Assembly (NCBI RefSeq): GCF_002775205.1
Contig: NC_036454.1
Coordinates: 11,614,882 to 11,678,881, forward strand
DNA length: 64,000 nucleotides
Direction: 5' to 3'
DNA from: Xiphophorus maculatus
Lineage: Eukaryota; Chordata; Actinopteri; Cyprinodontiformes; Poeciliidae
A program made the translations under genes and the position numbers. The notes below the pieces were generated by a model, which saw nothing but the letters and a program-made list of their open reading frames with translations, had not been told where the DNA came from and made no database searches. Of this stretch, positions 1 to 11,964 are shown piece by piece; within the stretch, counting starts at the first letter, position 1; each line of letters starts with the position of its first letter.

Positions 1-2589
1 TGTCCCCAGCTAATGCAGACTTTGGAATCATGAGTAAAGTCAGACAAAAAAATCTTCAGCCTCAGGAAGCCTAACCAGTTGCATCAAATCATTTACTTTG
101 CAGTAATCCCTCTTCTTCCTCAGTTAGCAAGGGGTGACTTCCTTTAAACAAAAACCAGCCTCTAGCAGAATCAGGTCAGAATTTATCATATTTAACTGAT
201 TGCATACTGACAGCTATATTGGCAACATTTATGTCAAGATAAAATGCTTCCAACATGATGCAAGCTTTCAAAATGATACAAGGAAAACTTATTGAAGATA
301 GTGATAAAGAGAACTTAAATTCATTGTTTTAAAATTTGTTTTTATGCGCTCCTGGATTTGCTGCTCTGCAAACATCAGCCAATAGGGTCTCATGTAGTAT
401 TGCTCCTAGAAACTTCAACTTCCCAGGCTTTATTTTGTTTTGGGTATTTTAGATGTGCTCTATGAAGACAAACAAAAAAAAAACAATCTTCTAATGGACT
501 TTCGGTGAATACTGAACCGATCATTATAGTCACCAAATTTCAAGTCTATAAATCCATCAATCAACAGTTTTTGTGTTTTTTGATCATCTACATAATCATA
601 TCCCTTAATGGTTAAAGGGAGATCATCTTTTAATTCCTTTTCTGCTGGATTCAAACTGTTGATTCCAAAAAAAAAACAAAAAACAAAAAAACAGCAGCAC
701 ATCTGTTCCCTTTGTGTTGTGATTTTGGAGGTCAGACCTCAGAGAAAACAAGTTGTCAGTATTGGCCACTAAAACTAGCCAGACCAGTGCATCAAAATGA
801 ACCAGAACCACCACACAGCTTGTAAAACAATGTCATACGACACAAAAATGGAGATGCATTTGCATATTTCTGGCCTAAATGACTCAGCATACCAACACGA
901 ACTTCTGGTTTCAATGGAAAGCTACGTCAGCTCTGTCTCTGTCTGGGTGTGTCTGAAGTATCAGACTTAGTCTTTTTACTTAGAGTTCCAGAAACACTAA
1001 AAGATCCCAGGTCATTTACTCATAGATCATGTCAACAGTATATGATTACAAATTATAGTATTACACGAACCTCAATCCTTTATTTGTTATACAATGTAAT
1101 GTAACATATGGTGTGTGCAGCAAATAACTGGTGCATGCGGTTCAGCGAACGCTTGACATGGGAGTTGCATTCTCAAAATCTGTCTCCATCGTGTAATTAT
1201 CATGTAAATCCTGCAGAACAGTGACAAACCTGCAAGCAGGCACATGTATTAGGTTGGCATATATTAGTTCCCACCTCCTACACATCATTGATTTAAAAAA
1301 GAAAAAGAACAACATTTCTCATACAGCTTACCTTCAGCTCGCCTGATTAAATTGCAGCGTATGGATGATGCAACATTAATTTCTGTTCAGTGAGTTTGAA
1401 CAGGAGCTGTATCCTCCTTTACCAATACAACTGTGATCATTGGTATTTTTTTTCCACCCATTACATTTATAATGAGCGACTTCTTTCTTAAAAAAAATGA
1501 TTGGCTCAGTGCTAGTTAAGCTAGTAAGAAGTGGTAGAATCAAATAATAGAAATCACCTAATAATAAGCAAACCTCTAGTCTGCTGTCATTAAATCAGTG
1601 CATTTTCCTCCTTTAGTTTCTCAATAACTTGTTGGTGTTCAGGCTTAGCTTCTGCTTTAAAATATTCCATAGTTAGCCTTTGTTTTCAAAGTTCCTCTGA
1701 AATTCTGAGAGTTTCATATCTTCACTATTTTTTTTTTACTTTTTTAGATGCAGTGGAAAGTGTAGCAACTGCATGATTAGGACCAAATAAGGAAAACAAT
1801 ATTACGGTATTCTTTATGCAATATCCTTAATACACGAAGCATGTTAAAACAGTTTCTGCAGTCAAGTTATGAAACTCAATCCCACCTGTTGGACATTTGA
1901 ACCTCCTGTAGCTCGGTCATATCAAACTGCTGTCAAAGTTTTTGTGAAAAGCTTGTTTTGATCCAGTGGGAGCCTCAGTTGTCGTTTATCCAGAAACCAC
2001 TAAATCGAACTTGTATGTTTTTGTTTGCCTGAAAATTGAATAATAGATGTAGAAAAAGATACAGGTGGCTCTTTAGTACATTTAAATTGTTGCCTCCTTT
2101 TTTAATGAAGGTAAAACACGTGCATCTACTGCAGAAATTGTAGTGGGTTTAATTCTGGAAAGATTTATTTTTGATCTGGTTAAAAGCTTCCTCAAAGATC
2201 AGCCCTTTAAGACCGAGATGTTTTAGACATCATCAGTGGAGCTAATCAAGGATTTTTATTTTGTTACAATTTAGAAACTATAAATAGACACACATGTGTT
2301 TTGTAGCACTCTCAAGAATTAGAAGGAAAAATGTCTCTATGACAGAGACTGCCTGGTGGGGAAAAAGACCAAAAAAGATGAAATTGTATTAAAAGATGAA
2401 ATTGTGTGTGAACAGCTCTGGTCCATTCCTTTAGGTTTATTTACCTTTTTTTATGCTTGACTCATTTGTAGGTCAGTGGGTTGGCAAACAACAACATGTT
2501 GCTCTGATAATGTTCAAGAGAAAAGATCAGGCTAAAAATGTTCAAAAAATACATTAAGATGTTTTGAAAACTAAAGTCTGTAAGTCTGG
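1..2589. other. fem1c upstream intron, left part
   Basis: No fem1c exon is visible here. The protein begins in the window at about residue 183 of a roughly 617-residue family, so the exon or exons for the N-terminal ankyrin repeats must lie left of base 1 and this stretch is intron. It is AT-rich and unremarkable, apart from a stop-free stretch on the minus strand around 490-690 (see findings) and a 15-base direct repeat (AAAAGATGAAATTGT) near 2,375-2,405. The intron call is an inference from the missing N-terminus. Confidence 0.6.
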
Positions 2590-3430
2590 TGTTGTAGAAG
2601 TATTCATACCCCTTGGTCTTCTGTCTTTGCTTTTTGTTTTATTGACGTGTTTTTATACACATCAGGGTTTTATATGATTAAATGCAAACAGAAAATTGAG
2701 GAAGGGACAAAAAAACCTCTCCTCTTCCTTCTGAGGAAAATCATCTCCGCAACATGATTCTTCCACAAATGTGTTCCTTAATAGACGTGCTGTTTAGTTT
2801 TCCTTTTTGAGGCGATGTACAATATTAGTTTAGCTTATTTTTGGCATTTAGGCCAGATGGTTTCATCTGACCAGATGTATGTTTGCGGTTTCTCTCTCAT
2901 AGCTTGTGGGGAACTGCAAACGGGACATCCCAGCTATTTTCTTGCCACTCCTCCATTAAGGCCTGATCTGTGGAGAACCCAACCAGAGATTGTCCCGTCA
3001 GCCGCTGCTGTGGTTTTCTGCAGAGTAATCATGGATGTCTTGGCTGCTTCTCTAATTGATGGTCTCCTTTTTTAGCCTGTCGCTTTGCCAAGTTTGCAGT
3101 TGTGCCATGCTCTTGTTTTGGGTACAGATTGAACATCTTACAGACAACTCAAAGCTTGGGTTGTAGGTTTTTCTTTTACCTAAAGCTACTTAGAACTTCT
3201 GCATAGCATTCTCTGCTTTTGACCTTGGTCTTCAACGTGAGAACATTGTGTGCTCACCAATGTTCTCTAATAAGCCGGTGAGGCCTTCAGAGACCAGCTG
3301 GATACATGAAGTCACACACAGGTGGACTCTGTTTACTAAGTGGGTGACTTTTAAAAGTAGCAGTTTTGCTCTGGGGTTTACTAGACCTGCTCAATGCATC
3401 CAATCACAGTTATCATCAATCTCTTGCTGT
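2590..3430 (-). mobile_element. Decayed Tc1-like DNA transposon relic
   Basis: The stretch reads as the reverse complement of a teleost Tc1-like transposase gene with many small indels. It begins with a terminal-repeat-like segment (GTATTCATACCCCTTGG near 2,601). It then carries transposase segments such as TCATCTGACCAGATGTATG, GGAACTGCAAACGGGAC and ACACACAGGTGGACTCTGTT. No frame is open across it, so it is dead. It lies in the fem1c intron just before the first visible exon. Family recognition is from memory of the teleost Tc1 consensus. Confidence 0.8.
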
Positions 3431-3737
3431 AGCATCGCATTTGCAAGGGACAGCTTGGCTGCAATATGTGACAGGATTTAACATTTTAGGTGTCGTTTGT
3501 TGAAGATCTGCAAACCAAACATTTAGCCAGTTAAATGGAAACCAGCAACCAGTGGTGGGGACATTATGTAATAATAAAGTCATCAATTACTGTGTTGCAA
3601 TATTATTGCAATTAAATATTTAGCTTGAATTGTGCAGCACTACATCTCATTTGGATGCATTAGTAAACTTTTTTTTTTATAGTTTTAGTTCATGTGTTTT
3701 ATAACAACTTCATTATTTTTTTTTATATAATCACCGG

Positions 3738-3759
3738 TGACACACCGGTCGGTGTGTCA
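3738..3759. repeat. Short perfect palindrome, 10-bp arms
   Basis: TGACACACCG, a 2-base centre (GT), then CGGTGTGTCA: a perfect inverted repeat with almost no loop, in fem1c intronic DNA about 150 bases before a dispersed teleost repeat. Confidence 0.8.
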
Positions 3760-3892
3760 TAAGATCCAAAAGAAATACATAGTTTTTGGTTGTTACAAGA
3801 CAAACTGAGAAAACATCCGAGGTGAATACTTTTACACGCCACGGTACAAAGTAGCAGAAAGGAAACAAGTCGAAAACAAAATATAGTTCACA

Positions 3893-3965
3893 CATCAAGT
3901 CAAAGTTTATTTGCATAGCACATTTACAACAACCTCGGCTGACCAAAGTGCCTCACAATAATTAT
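3893..3965. repeat. Dispersed teleost repeat fragment
   Basis: The segment CAAGTTTATTTGCATAGCAC-like, followed by ACATTTACAACAACC and GACCAAAGTGCCTCACAATA, matches a motif that recurs widely in teleost genomes (tcaagtttatttgtatagcac...ccaaagtgctttacaa). A related copy sits at 59,697 in this same window. I do not assign it to a superfamily. Confidence 0.55.
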
Positions 3966-4339
3966 ATAATCATAGGTAGATAAATCATAAAATAAGAAAT
4001 AAAATTAAGTTGATAAATAATAAAATTGGCAGTAAGATACCAAGAAAATAATAATACGAATAAAAACCAAGGCAAGACATACTTAATTTCTATTGCTGCA
4101 ATTTTACAAAAACTCAAATCTGTTAAGTACAATTTTTTTAATTTATTTTTTTTTCCTTTTGAGACTAACGACATTTTTCAGCGTTATTGAACTCCTTATG
4201 AAAAGAGGAGGTATTAATTGTGCCTGAGATGAATTCCTAGTAGCCTGTAGTGATGCAACATGATTTTTTTTTAATCTTCTGACTGGATATAAATAAGTCT
4301 ACAGCCTGACTTTAAGGTCTGCGTCGTCTCTGATCTCAG

Positions 4340-7300
4340 GTAACACGGCGCTGCATGACTGCGCAGAGTCCGGCAGCCTGGAGATCATGCGGATGTTGCT
4401 GCAGTACGGCGCAACCATGGAGCGGGACGGCTACGGCATGACTCCGCTCCTCTCTGCCAGCGTCACTGGCCACACTAACATCGTAGACTACCTGACGACG
4501 CACCAGCAGGTCAGCCTTTTCCGCCGATAGCCGTGCGAGGTGTTTTGTCAGCATGAGAACGTGAGAGTTTGTGTTTTGAATCACTTACTGGAAAAGCCGC
4601 GTTGTTTCCTCCTGCAGACGAGTCACACGGAGCGAATTGATGCCTTGGAGCTTTTGGGAGCAACGTTCGTCGACAAGAAGAGAGATCTGCTGGGAGCGTT
4701 AAAGTATTGGAAGAGAGCCATGGACCTGAGATACACAGACAGTAACATCGTCCACAAACCGGAACCCAAGCATCTCATCATGGCTTACGACTATGCTAAA
4801 GAGGTGAGGATTATTTTTACTGTCTGTGATTGTTGGGTTTTAAAGAAGTGGAGGCTAAGTAAAAGAGACTGCTTAAAACTTTTCTTTGATTAGGAATTAT
4901 TTCTCATTTCATAAAAAAAAATCTTTGGTGCTTTCACCATGGTGATATTCCCAGATATATTCAAGTGTTTGAAATCTTCCTTTCAGGTCACAAACGGGGA
5001 GGAGCTGGACGGGTTGATCTCCGACCCGGACGAGATGCGGATGCAGGCGCTGCTCATCCGGGAGAGAATCCTGGGCCCCCAGCATCCAGACACATCCTAC
5101 TACATCCGTTACCGGGGCGCCGTCTACGCTGACTCGGGAAACTTTGAGCGCTGCATCAACCTGTGGAAGTATGCGCTGGAAATGCAGCAGAACAACCTGG
5201 ACCCGCTGAGCCCCATGACGACCTCCAGCCTGCTGTCGTTCGCCGAACTCTTCTCCTTCATGCTGCAGGACAGGGCCAAGGGACTCCTGGGGACATCCGT
5301 GTCCTTTGAGGACCTGATGGGAATCTTGACCAAGAGCGTGTTGGAGATAGAGCGAGCGGTCAAACAGATCGGGCCGATGCCGCCTGACCCCGCTCAGCTC
5401 AGCAAGGCCTTGTCGATTATCCTGCACCTCATTTGTCTCCTGGAGAAGGTGCCGTGTACCACAGAGCAGGACCATTTCAAGAAGGAAACCATCTATAGGT
5501 ATGTGGCAGAATGAGAAAAATCATTTTGAAGTGATATTCTCTGACCTAATATTGTAAAATGACTCATTTTTGCTTATAAAATGGGATCAGTGTAACTTTG
5601 TTCTCATCATAGGTCTTTGAACTTTTCTGTCATTCACACCCAAAAAACTATGATTCAGTCTCAACATCCTGATTGCCTTCATACGATTAATGACTCATGG
5701 TTGTTTGAGTGTTTTTGACTCAGCGCTTCAAAACTTTTACCCTCTTAGGTTCCTGAAGCTCCAGCCGTGTGGGAAGAACGGCTTCACCCCTTTACACCTG
5801 GCAGTGGACCGCAACACCACCTGCGTGGGCCGCTACCCTGTGTGCAAGTTTCCCTCCCTCACGGTGGCGTCCATCCTCCTCGAGTGCGGGGCGGATGTCA
5901 ACAGCCGAGACGAAGACGACAACAGGTCCGCTTTCTACTGAAAACACTTAGACCTAAACTGTTCCTCTGTTTTTGTATATATATTTATATATATATATAT
6001 AAATAAATAAAAGGCTTGATGCACTACCTTGCAAAAGTATTCACGTCTCTATAAGCACAGTATACATGTATGTTACTGGAGCTTTACAGTAAGTGATAGA
6101 CCAATAGTAGGGACTGCACATTTGTGAACTGGATGGGAAATTTTTCAAGCCTGAAAAGTTTAGCTTACATTTCTATATTTCATCTCTTTATTTGTTTCAA
6201 GTTGTATTGAGAACAAATCAGAATCTGCAAGAGGCCTATGGGATCTTTGGGAGTTGCTGAAGCGGTCGAATCTGTTGGCAGCAGGTTTTGCTCTCCAACA
6301 ATGTGATCTTCATATAAGAGTGGCCTGCAGAAGTCCTTTGTTGCAAGAAAGCAATAAAAAGTTCAGTTTCTAATTAGCCACACATTTTGAAATATGCAGA
6401 GGTAACTTTCCGAGTGGGGGAGTCGCCGGGGGCTGTCCCATGACTCCCCCACTCGGCTCCTCCAGACTAGTGGCAACAGCAATTGGTATACACCTGGTGG
6501 AGCTGAGAGTCTGCTGAGATCATCACAGGAACTACTTCTCAGTCCAAAACGCCTCAGAACGTTGCGAAAGGCTTAATGGAGAAACATTGTGATGACGTGC
6601 TGAAGGCAGAGTGTCAGAAAGAGCCACAAGGCCAATTCAAGGCGTTAAATTGCAAAGTCAAGTCATGTTTGACATGTACAACATTTTTATAACTGACGGT
6701 AACATAGTTACTTAATAGTTCTGTAAATGGCACCATGTGCCTGGAAAGTACATAATGCTGCCCCATATTCATGAGTCAGGATGTCTGGAACAACTTTCTG
6801 ATCATTTATTTTGAAAACTGAAGTTCAGATTCTCTCCATCCAAACTGATTTATATTGAGCTATTTTGCAAATGGCAACAGGCAAAAACTTCAGTGTCTAG
6901 ATGTACGAAGCTGGTCGAGAAATTTCAAAGCAGACTCGTATGGATTGGCAGACCACACTGTTCACATTTAATTTGTGGACAAAATGTTGTGAACCACATT
7001 CTTTCCCCGAGTAACTTCAGCTGTGCGCTTCTGTTTGTGGTCATCTTTTAAAATGCTCTGAAATCTGAGCTTTCTGGTGCAAATACTGTTGCAAGTTGCT
7101 TGTAGACTCTGCTGGGAATAAATCTGTGGCACAATCTAACAATCTTGTTCATTTGTCCCACAGCCCCCTCCACATAGCTGCATCCAACGGTCACCCCGAC
7201 ATCATGAACCTGCTGATTTCCTGCGGGAATCACTTCGACAGCACCAACGCCTTCCAGCAGACGGCCTGCGACCTCCTGGACGAGAAGGAGCTGGCCCGGA

Positions 7301-7428
7301 ACGTCATCCAGCCCATCAACCACACCACGCTGCAGTGCCTCGCTGCCAGGGCCATCATCAAGCACAGCCTCCACTACCGGGGGAACATTCCCGAGAAGCT
7401 GGAAGCCTTTGTCTTGCTCCACAGATAA
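4340..7428 (+). CDS. fem1c: FEM1 homolog C (CUL2 E3 ligase substrate receptor), 3' partial gene
   Basis: Coding exons are 4340-4509, 4618-4803, 4987-5498, 5749-5925 and 7164-7428 (stop TAA at 7426), with AG/GT borders and phases that join exactly. About 435 residues are present, from roughly residue 183 of a 617-residue family. In order they carry two ankyrin repeats (NTALHDCAESGS, GMTPLLSASVTGHTNIVDYL), a conserved LELLGATFVDKKRDLLGALK block, a TPR-like middle (YRGAVYADSGNFERCINLWK) and two C-terminal ankyrin repeats (TPLHLAVDRNT, SPLHIAASNGHPDIMNLL). The BC/SOCS-box-like TLQCLAARAI and the ending FVLLHR follow. From family knowledge, FEM1 proteins recruit C-degron substrates to CUL2-elongin B/C; most of the degron-binding ankyrin face lies left of the window. 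FEM1C is preferred over FEM1A/B by sequence (NHTTLQCLAARA, LLHR end) and by its neighbour ccdc112. A Tc1 relic fills the last intron. Confidence 0.96.
6025..7010 (+). mobile_element. Decayed, internally rearranged Tc1-like transposon in last fem1c intron
   Basis: It starts with a Tc1 terminus-like segment (CCTTGCAAAAGTATTCACG, 6,029) followed by GTGATAGACCAATAG. It closes with the 3' part of a transposase gene: CTCTCCATCCAAACTGATTT, GAGCTATTTTGCAAATGGCA and CAGTGTCTAGATGTACGAAG near 6,835-6,910. The middle (about 6,250-6,820) is not recognisable as transposase, which suggests an internal deletion or replacement. No intact frame remains. Confidence 0.7.
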
Positions 7429-9055
7429 TGACTGTACAGTAATGGGGTTGCGAGGGACAGAAAGCGGAGCGGGAGCTGACTGTACACGTCAAGGAGCTTT
7501 ACACACGCTTAACAGGGTGTTTAAAAAAAAAAAAAACCAACAAAACAGACTGTTATCTGGGTTTGGTTTGCTAGAAGAAACTCACTAAATACCCAACTTA
7601 ACCAGGATGGACTGAATTCGCCGATAGAGCCGCAGCGCTGACCGCCATCGGTTGGCGGGGATGTATTAGAATCACGGTGCAACATGGATTATAACTGGTT
7701 GTTTCTCCTAATGAACTGAACAGAGGAATTTACATATTTTTGCTTGAGGAATCTTTTTTTTTTTTTTTTTCATATTCCACAATGCTATTTATTGAATGAA
7801 ACTTGAGAGATTTTTCTCCATGCTGGCTTCCATCCAGTCTCAACATCACCTGCTTCTCTTCTCTCCAGTCTTCAGCCTGCTACTACTGTTCTTATTTAGG
7901 TTTTTGCTTTTCCCCTCACTGTTGCCAACGGACCCGGACTCTTCCTCAGCCATCATCAGGTTTTTTTTGTTTTGTTTTTGTACTCTTAACAACACGCAGA
8001 GGTTTTGCTTTTTCTTTTCTGCTGAGTGGAGTAGATTTCACAGTCATTCGTCTTTCCCACTTTGATGTGTAACAAAGCTTTACAAAAGGGGTAGGGGGAT
8101 GGAGTGTGTGAACACCATAAGTGCTTTATTTTTCCTATGCACAGGCTGGGCTGTTGGAAAGAGACTGTTGTATTCTGTGCCGGCACTTGTCTGTGCAATA
8201 TCTCATGAGGTTTTTTTTTTCTTTTTTTTTTCGTTGACTTCGTTGCTTTTTTTCGTAATCCGCCTTGTCGGGTGGAGGTGAAACCATAATGCTGACTCTG
8301 TGAGAAGAGTGAACGATTTTTGAACGACTGACGTGTGGGTGTGTGTTTTCCATGCGTTATTTGTTGTATGCGTAGTTTTTTAATTTTTTTAAAACATTTT
8401 TTCGGTAAGTTACACAAACTGAGACCAGGAGTTTAATGTAGTGGCGCTCATGAAGATTCCATATTGCACAGGACGGCCACTGAGAAACCGCAGAGGCCGA
8501 ACTCCCCAGAGTGCCGGCTCGTACCCAAAAGTGACCTCTCGACGTTCACGCGTGGCTGACCTTTAAACGGCACCGTTTATTTTAGTTTTGTAATTTTTAT
8601 CCGACCCGATTGAGCGGCAGAGAAGTCCGGGTGGCTCGCTAACGTTTGCCTCGCTGTGCATGTGCAGCCCGTCACCGCGGGAGACCTCCCATGACGACTC
8701 CCACCAAACTTCAGACTGCAGCTGGTTCGTCTTGTACAAGCACTAGGACTGAAAAGCAAGGGAGAAAAGATGCCTCAATACACAGAATAGTAAAGCTTTG
8801 TGATCATCATGTTTGCACATTCAGCTCTAGACGTGTGGGTTGAGAGGAAGGAGGGAGGGGAAAAAAAGGGCTTTTCATAATTTGTAGGATTTCATATTGC
8901 AGTTCCAAACCAGACAGAAAATGTACTAGGGCACCCAGGGCAACTCGATTTGATCGGCACTTTACTACAGCGGAGATTAAGATTTGATATGGCATTAATC
9001 AAGTTCATATCTTAATTACCAGTTTGACAATAAAACCATGTTGCACTTGTCGTCT
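7429..9055 (+). other. fem1c: fem1c 3' untranslated region
   Basis: The 1.6 kb after the stop contains no further exon and ends at the first good poly(A) signal. Long T tracts (7,747-7,770, 8,209-8,232) and U-rich stretches are typical of a 3' UTR. Small open frames on both strands here are low-complexity and were not called. The extent is inferred from the AATAAA position; an earlier non-canonical cleavage site is possible. Confidence 0.65.
9029..9034 (+). terminator. fem1c: fem1c polyadenylation signal AATAAA
   Basis: AATAAA in GACAATAAAACC is followed within 20-30 bases by a GT/T-rich stretch (GTTGCACTTGTCGTC, then TCTTTCTTTC), as expected for a cleavage and polyadenylation site. It is the first canonical hexamer after the fem1c stop. 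Confidence 0.65.
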
Positions 9056-10129
9056 TGACCAAATCTCTTTCTTTCAAAGTATTTGCTGTTTGTGAGTTTT
9101 TCTGTTTTAAATATTTTATCCTTAAGAATTTGTTACCCTTAATAGAACTAACCCAGCCGTGTCACTTCACTGGGATTTAAAATGTTGTATATTCGCAAAT
9201 AGCCTGGGCAGAACACAAACACACTTCGATTGGGTGTCTCTGATTGGCTGCGTATTTCTGCTGTTTTTGCTTCAAAAAACCCCCGATGAGTTCTTTCTGA
9301 ACAAAGACACTAAGTGTCTCCCCCCCAAAGGGACGATTTTAAACAATTTGTTCTTTTAAGCCAGAAAAGATGATGTGATTTGCACAAAGCTTAATCTGCT
9401 TTGTAAAAACAAGGAATCCCATAAAGACAGAAATGGAGAGCGCACAAGCAACTATCTGTAAATTGAAGTGCGTGCTTGTAATGTAAAATTAAAAACGTGA
9501 AGCGACCTTGCAGTAAAGTAAAGTTCCCAGGTTGGTCTGGAACTTGTTTGATAAAACTTGTTTAATTTGAGATCAATATTTAATTTTTCTACAGGATTAC
9601 AGTATTAGATTTTATTGAATTGCCTTTAATAGTCAAATGATTCACAACGCAGACTAGTCAATAAATTTATCCTGCAGCAGAACTGAGATTTTTTTTTTTT
9701 TTTTTGTGGGTTTCATCTTACGGATGTCTCGCCGATTGGTCAACACTGATCCAAGTAGCTTAAAATCAGGGAATTGCTGATCTGGTGATATGAATGCATC
9801 CACATTTATATGCCTGAATTTTGTCACATCTTTAATAAATTACTTAAATTATGGGTTAGCAATGCTGAAAAAGCTGCAAAATTGTTCTAAAATGTGTTAC
9901 CAGAGATGCGCTTTGTTTCTAAAGCTAAATGTGACTCCACACATTCAGCTACAGTCTATGATAAACTTCTATTCCTGCTGTTGACATTTTTTAAAAATAT
10001 ATAGCAGTTAGTTGAATTGCTACGCTAACAATAACTTGTCCTTATTTTGATGCTACTTTTTTGAGATTTCAGTAATACTCTAGTTAGCGGTGGGCAGACA
10101 AAGGTTGCAAGAAAAAAAATTTCTACAGC

Positions 10130-10177
10130 TTTTTAATGACTTTAAATTTCTTAAAAGAAATTTAAAGTCATTAAAAA
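10130..10177. repeat. 48-bp near-perfect palindrome, 23-bp arms
   Basis: Arm 10130-10152 and its exact reverse complement at 10155-10177 are separated by only AA. The arms contain AATGACTTTAAATTTCTT and its mirror. No terminal features of a transposon are seen around it. Confidence 0.92.
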
Positions 10178-11923
10178 TGCTTTTAGGCGTTTGTAATGAC
10201 TACTTTCAGCGCTCCTTCTATGCAACACTGACTCTACTACTGGTTTTCATTGATCAGTTCTATTTGGGATCAATTTGGGACATGCTTAGGCCCTTCTAAT
10301 GGTTTTAAGTAAATTTAAAAATGAAATCTTAATCATAAATACACCCCAAAACAATCTTTTATAGAAGCCAGTTAGCTTATTTTACTGTGATCCCTGAAAC
10401 TGTTTTCATGCAATGTAGTAAAAATATACAAAATACAACAGCCACATGAAACGGCTTTACAAGCAAAAAGTGAACCAGCTGAAAACCAATCCAGATAAAC
10501 AATTTTCAAAGGCCACCTTCGTAAAAAATTGTGTCTGGCATTTGAAGCTCTGTCCTCCTGCTTCCTCCACACAGACAGCAGTAACCGATGCCAGAATGTC
10601 ACACCTATCCCGAGCGCTCAGAAATGACTCACTGCCAGGATCTCTAACAAAGCAGAGAGTGGGGATTTCTTAATGAGTCACAAACAATGTGGTTTAGCCA
10701 TGCCTGCCAGTGTGCACGCACAGCTGACTTCCAAGGCAGGACAAAGCTGGTTTGGGGAGATGTTTCAAACTCTGCTCATCTTTCGTCTTCTTTAATCCGG
10801 ATTTCCACTTTTTTTGACGTCTCATTTTGAATGTAGATCATTTTGGTTGGCCTAAAGAAATCAGGCGGCTGGAGGAAGTGAGGTAAAAGGTGTAAGCAGC
10901 CTTGGCTGCGTTTTAAAGTCCATCTCATTTACTGGCACAGTTGCTCAGGGAAGTGTCAGTAAACTGTTTTATCACACATCACACCCTGCTTAGACTTGCA
11001 CAACCATCACCCAGCAGGTGAACAACATAGGATACAAAAAAATCTTCCTATTATCTTTTGGAGCAGAGAGAGAAATCCTTCTGCTCTTCATCTTCTTCCT
11101 TCAGAAGCTGCACCTCTAGTTGAGTAAAAGCTGCAGCTGACCTACATCTCCCTTGGCAGGTATGTACTGTAAATATCCCTCTTTGAAGGTAATTGTGAAG
11201 TATGCTGTGTGCATGTGGCTGGATTGAACAAGTCGAGCCTTGTCGCAGCAACATGCAAGTGTACGTGCAGTCCTGCCCCACTTTCCATATACATGGGGAT
11301 TTATAGCGGTGTCAGCACCGCGTCCCTCAAGATGGTGGCAAAACCGGAGGAGGGAACAGAGAGGGGGGCTGCAGAGGAAGACGGGAGTGCAGCTGAAATG
11401 AGCAAGACTGCACACATAAAAGCCAGATTTCCTTGAAAATCACTTGTCAGCTCCGGCAGAGAGTGGGTGTAGTGAGTCACCGGGTTGCCCATGAAGTCCC
11501 AGGAATGGAGGAGCAGATGGGAAGCTTCCGTCCTGAAAAGGTTGTGAGGGGGTTACAGCGGAAAACACTGAGCCTATTCTTCTCTGCGGGATGCGCATCC
11601 AGTCAAGCCTGTTTCAAATTGTACAATGTTGTACAATATTGCTATACAAGCATAATCACTATCAGTCAAACATTCAAAGTGAGCAACATCTGCAATGACT
11701 TTAAGCATTTAATATGATGGAAAGAAAGCAAATACGAGAATTTAAAGTTGTTCTCAACACCTTAACTACATGAGTAAAATCCTGTCACTGACTAAATTTG
11801 ATTCATTGTAAAATGAGTTATTGTAGAGAATTCATGTAATGCTGAAAGTAACAGACGGAAAAGGATATCGGCCTTTTTAAAAACAAAAATCTGTATACAG
11901 TTGCATGCACACACATTCGGTCC

Positions 11924-11960
11924 ATTTACTATCAAACTCCGAAATAGTTTGATAGTAAAT
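11924..11960. repeat. Perfect inverted repeat, 15-bp arms, 7-bp loop
   Basis: ATTTACTATCAAACT (11924-11938), the loop CCGAAAT, then AGTTTGATAGTAAAT (11946-11960). It lies at the left edge of a Tc1-like relic, but it does not resemble that relic's terminal repeat. Confidence 0.92.
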
Positions 11961-11964
11961 CCCA

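Noticed and set aside
2815..3481. Two plus-strand frames of 77-86 codons
   Set aside because: They lie on the wrong strand of a Tc1-like relic; the similarity is to the antisense transposase.
4909..5475. 188-codon frame on the minus strand
   Set aside because: It is the antisense shadow of the large fem1c exon 4987-5498, which is supported by family similarity and splice sites. The minus frame at 7,048-7,422 is likewise a shadow of the last exon.
8135..8417. Minus-strand frames in the fem1c 3' UTR
   Set aside because: Lys-rich low-complexity translation of T tracts; consistent with UTR sequence.
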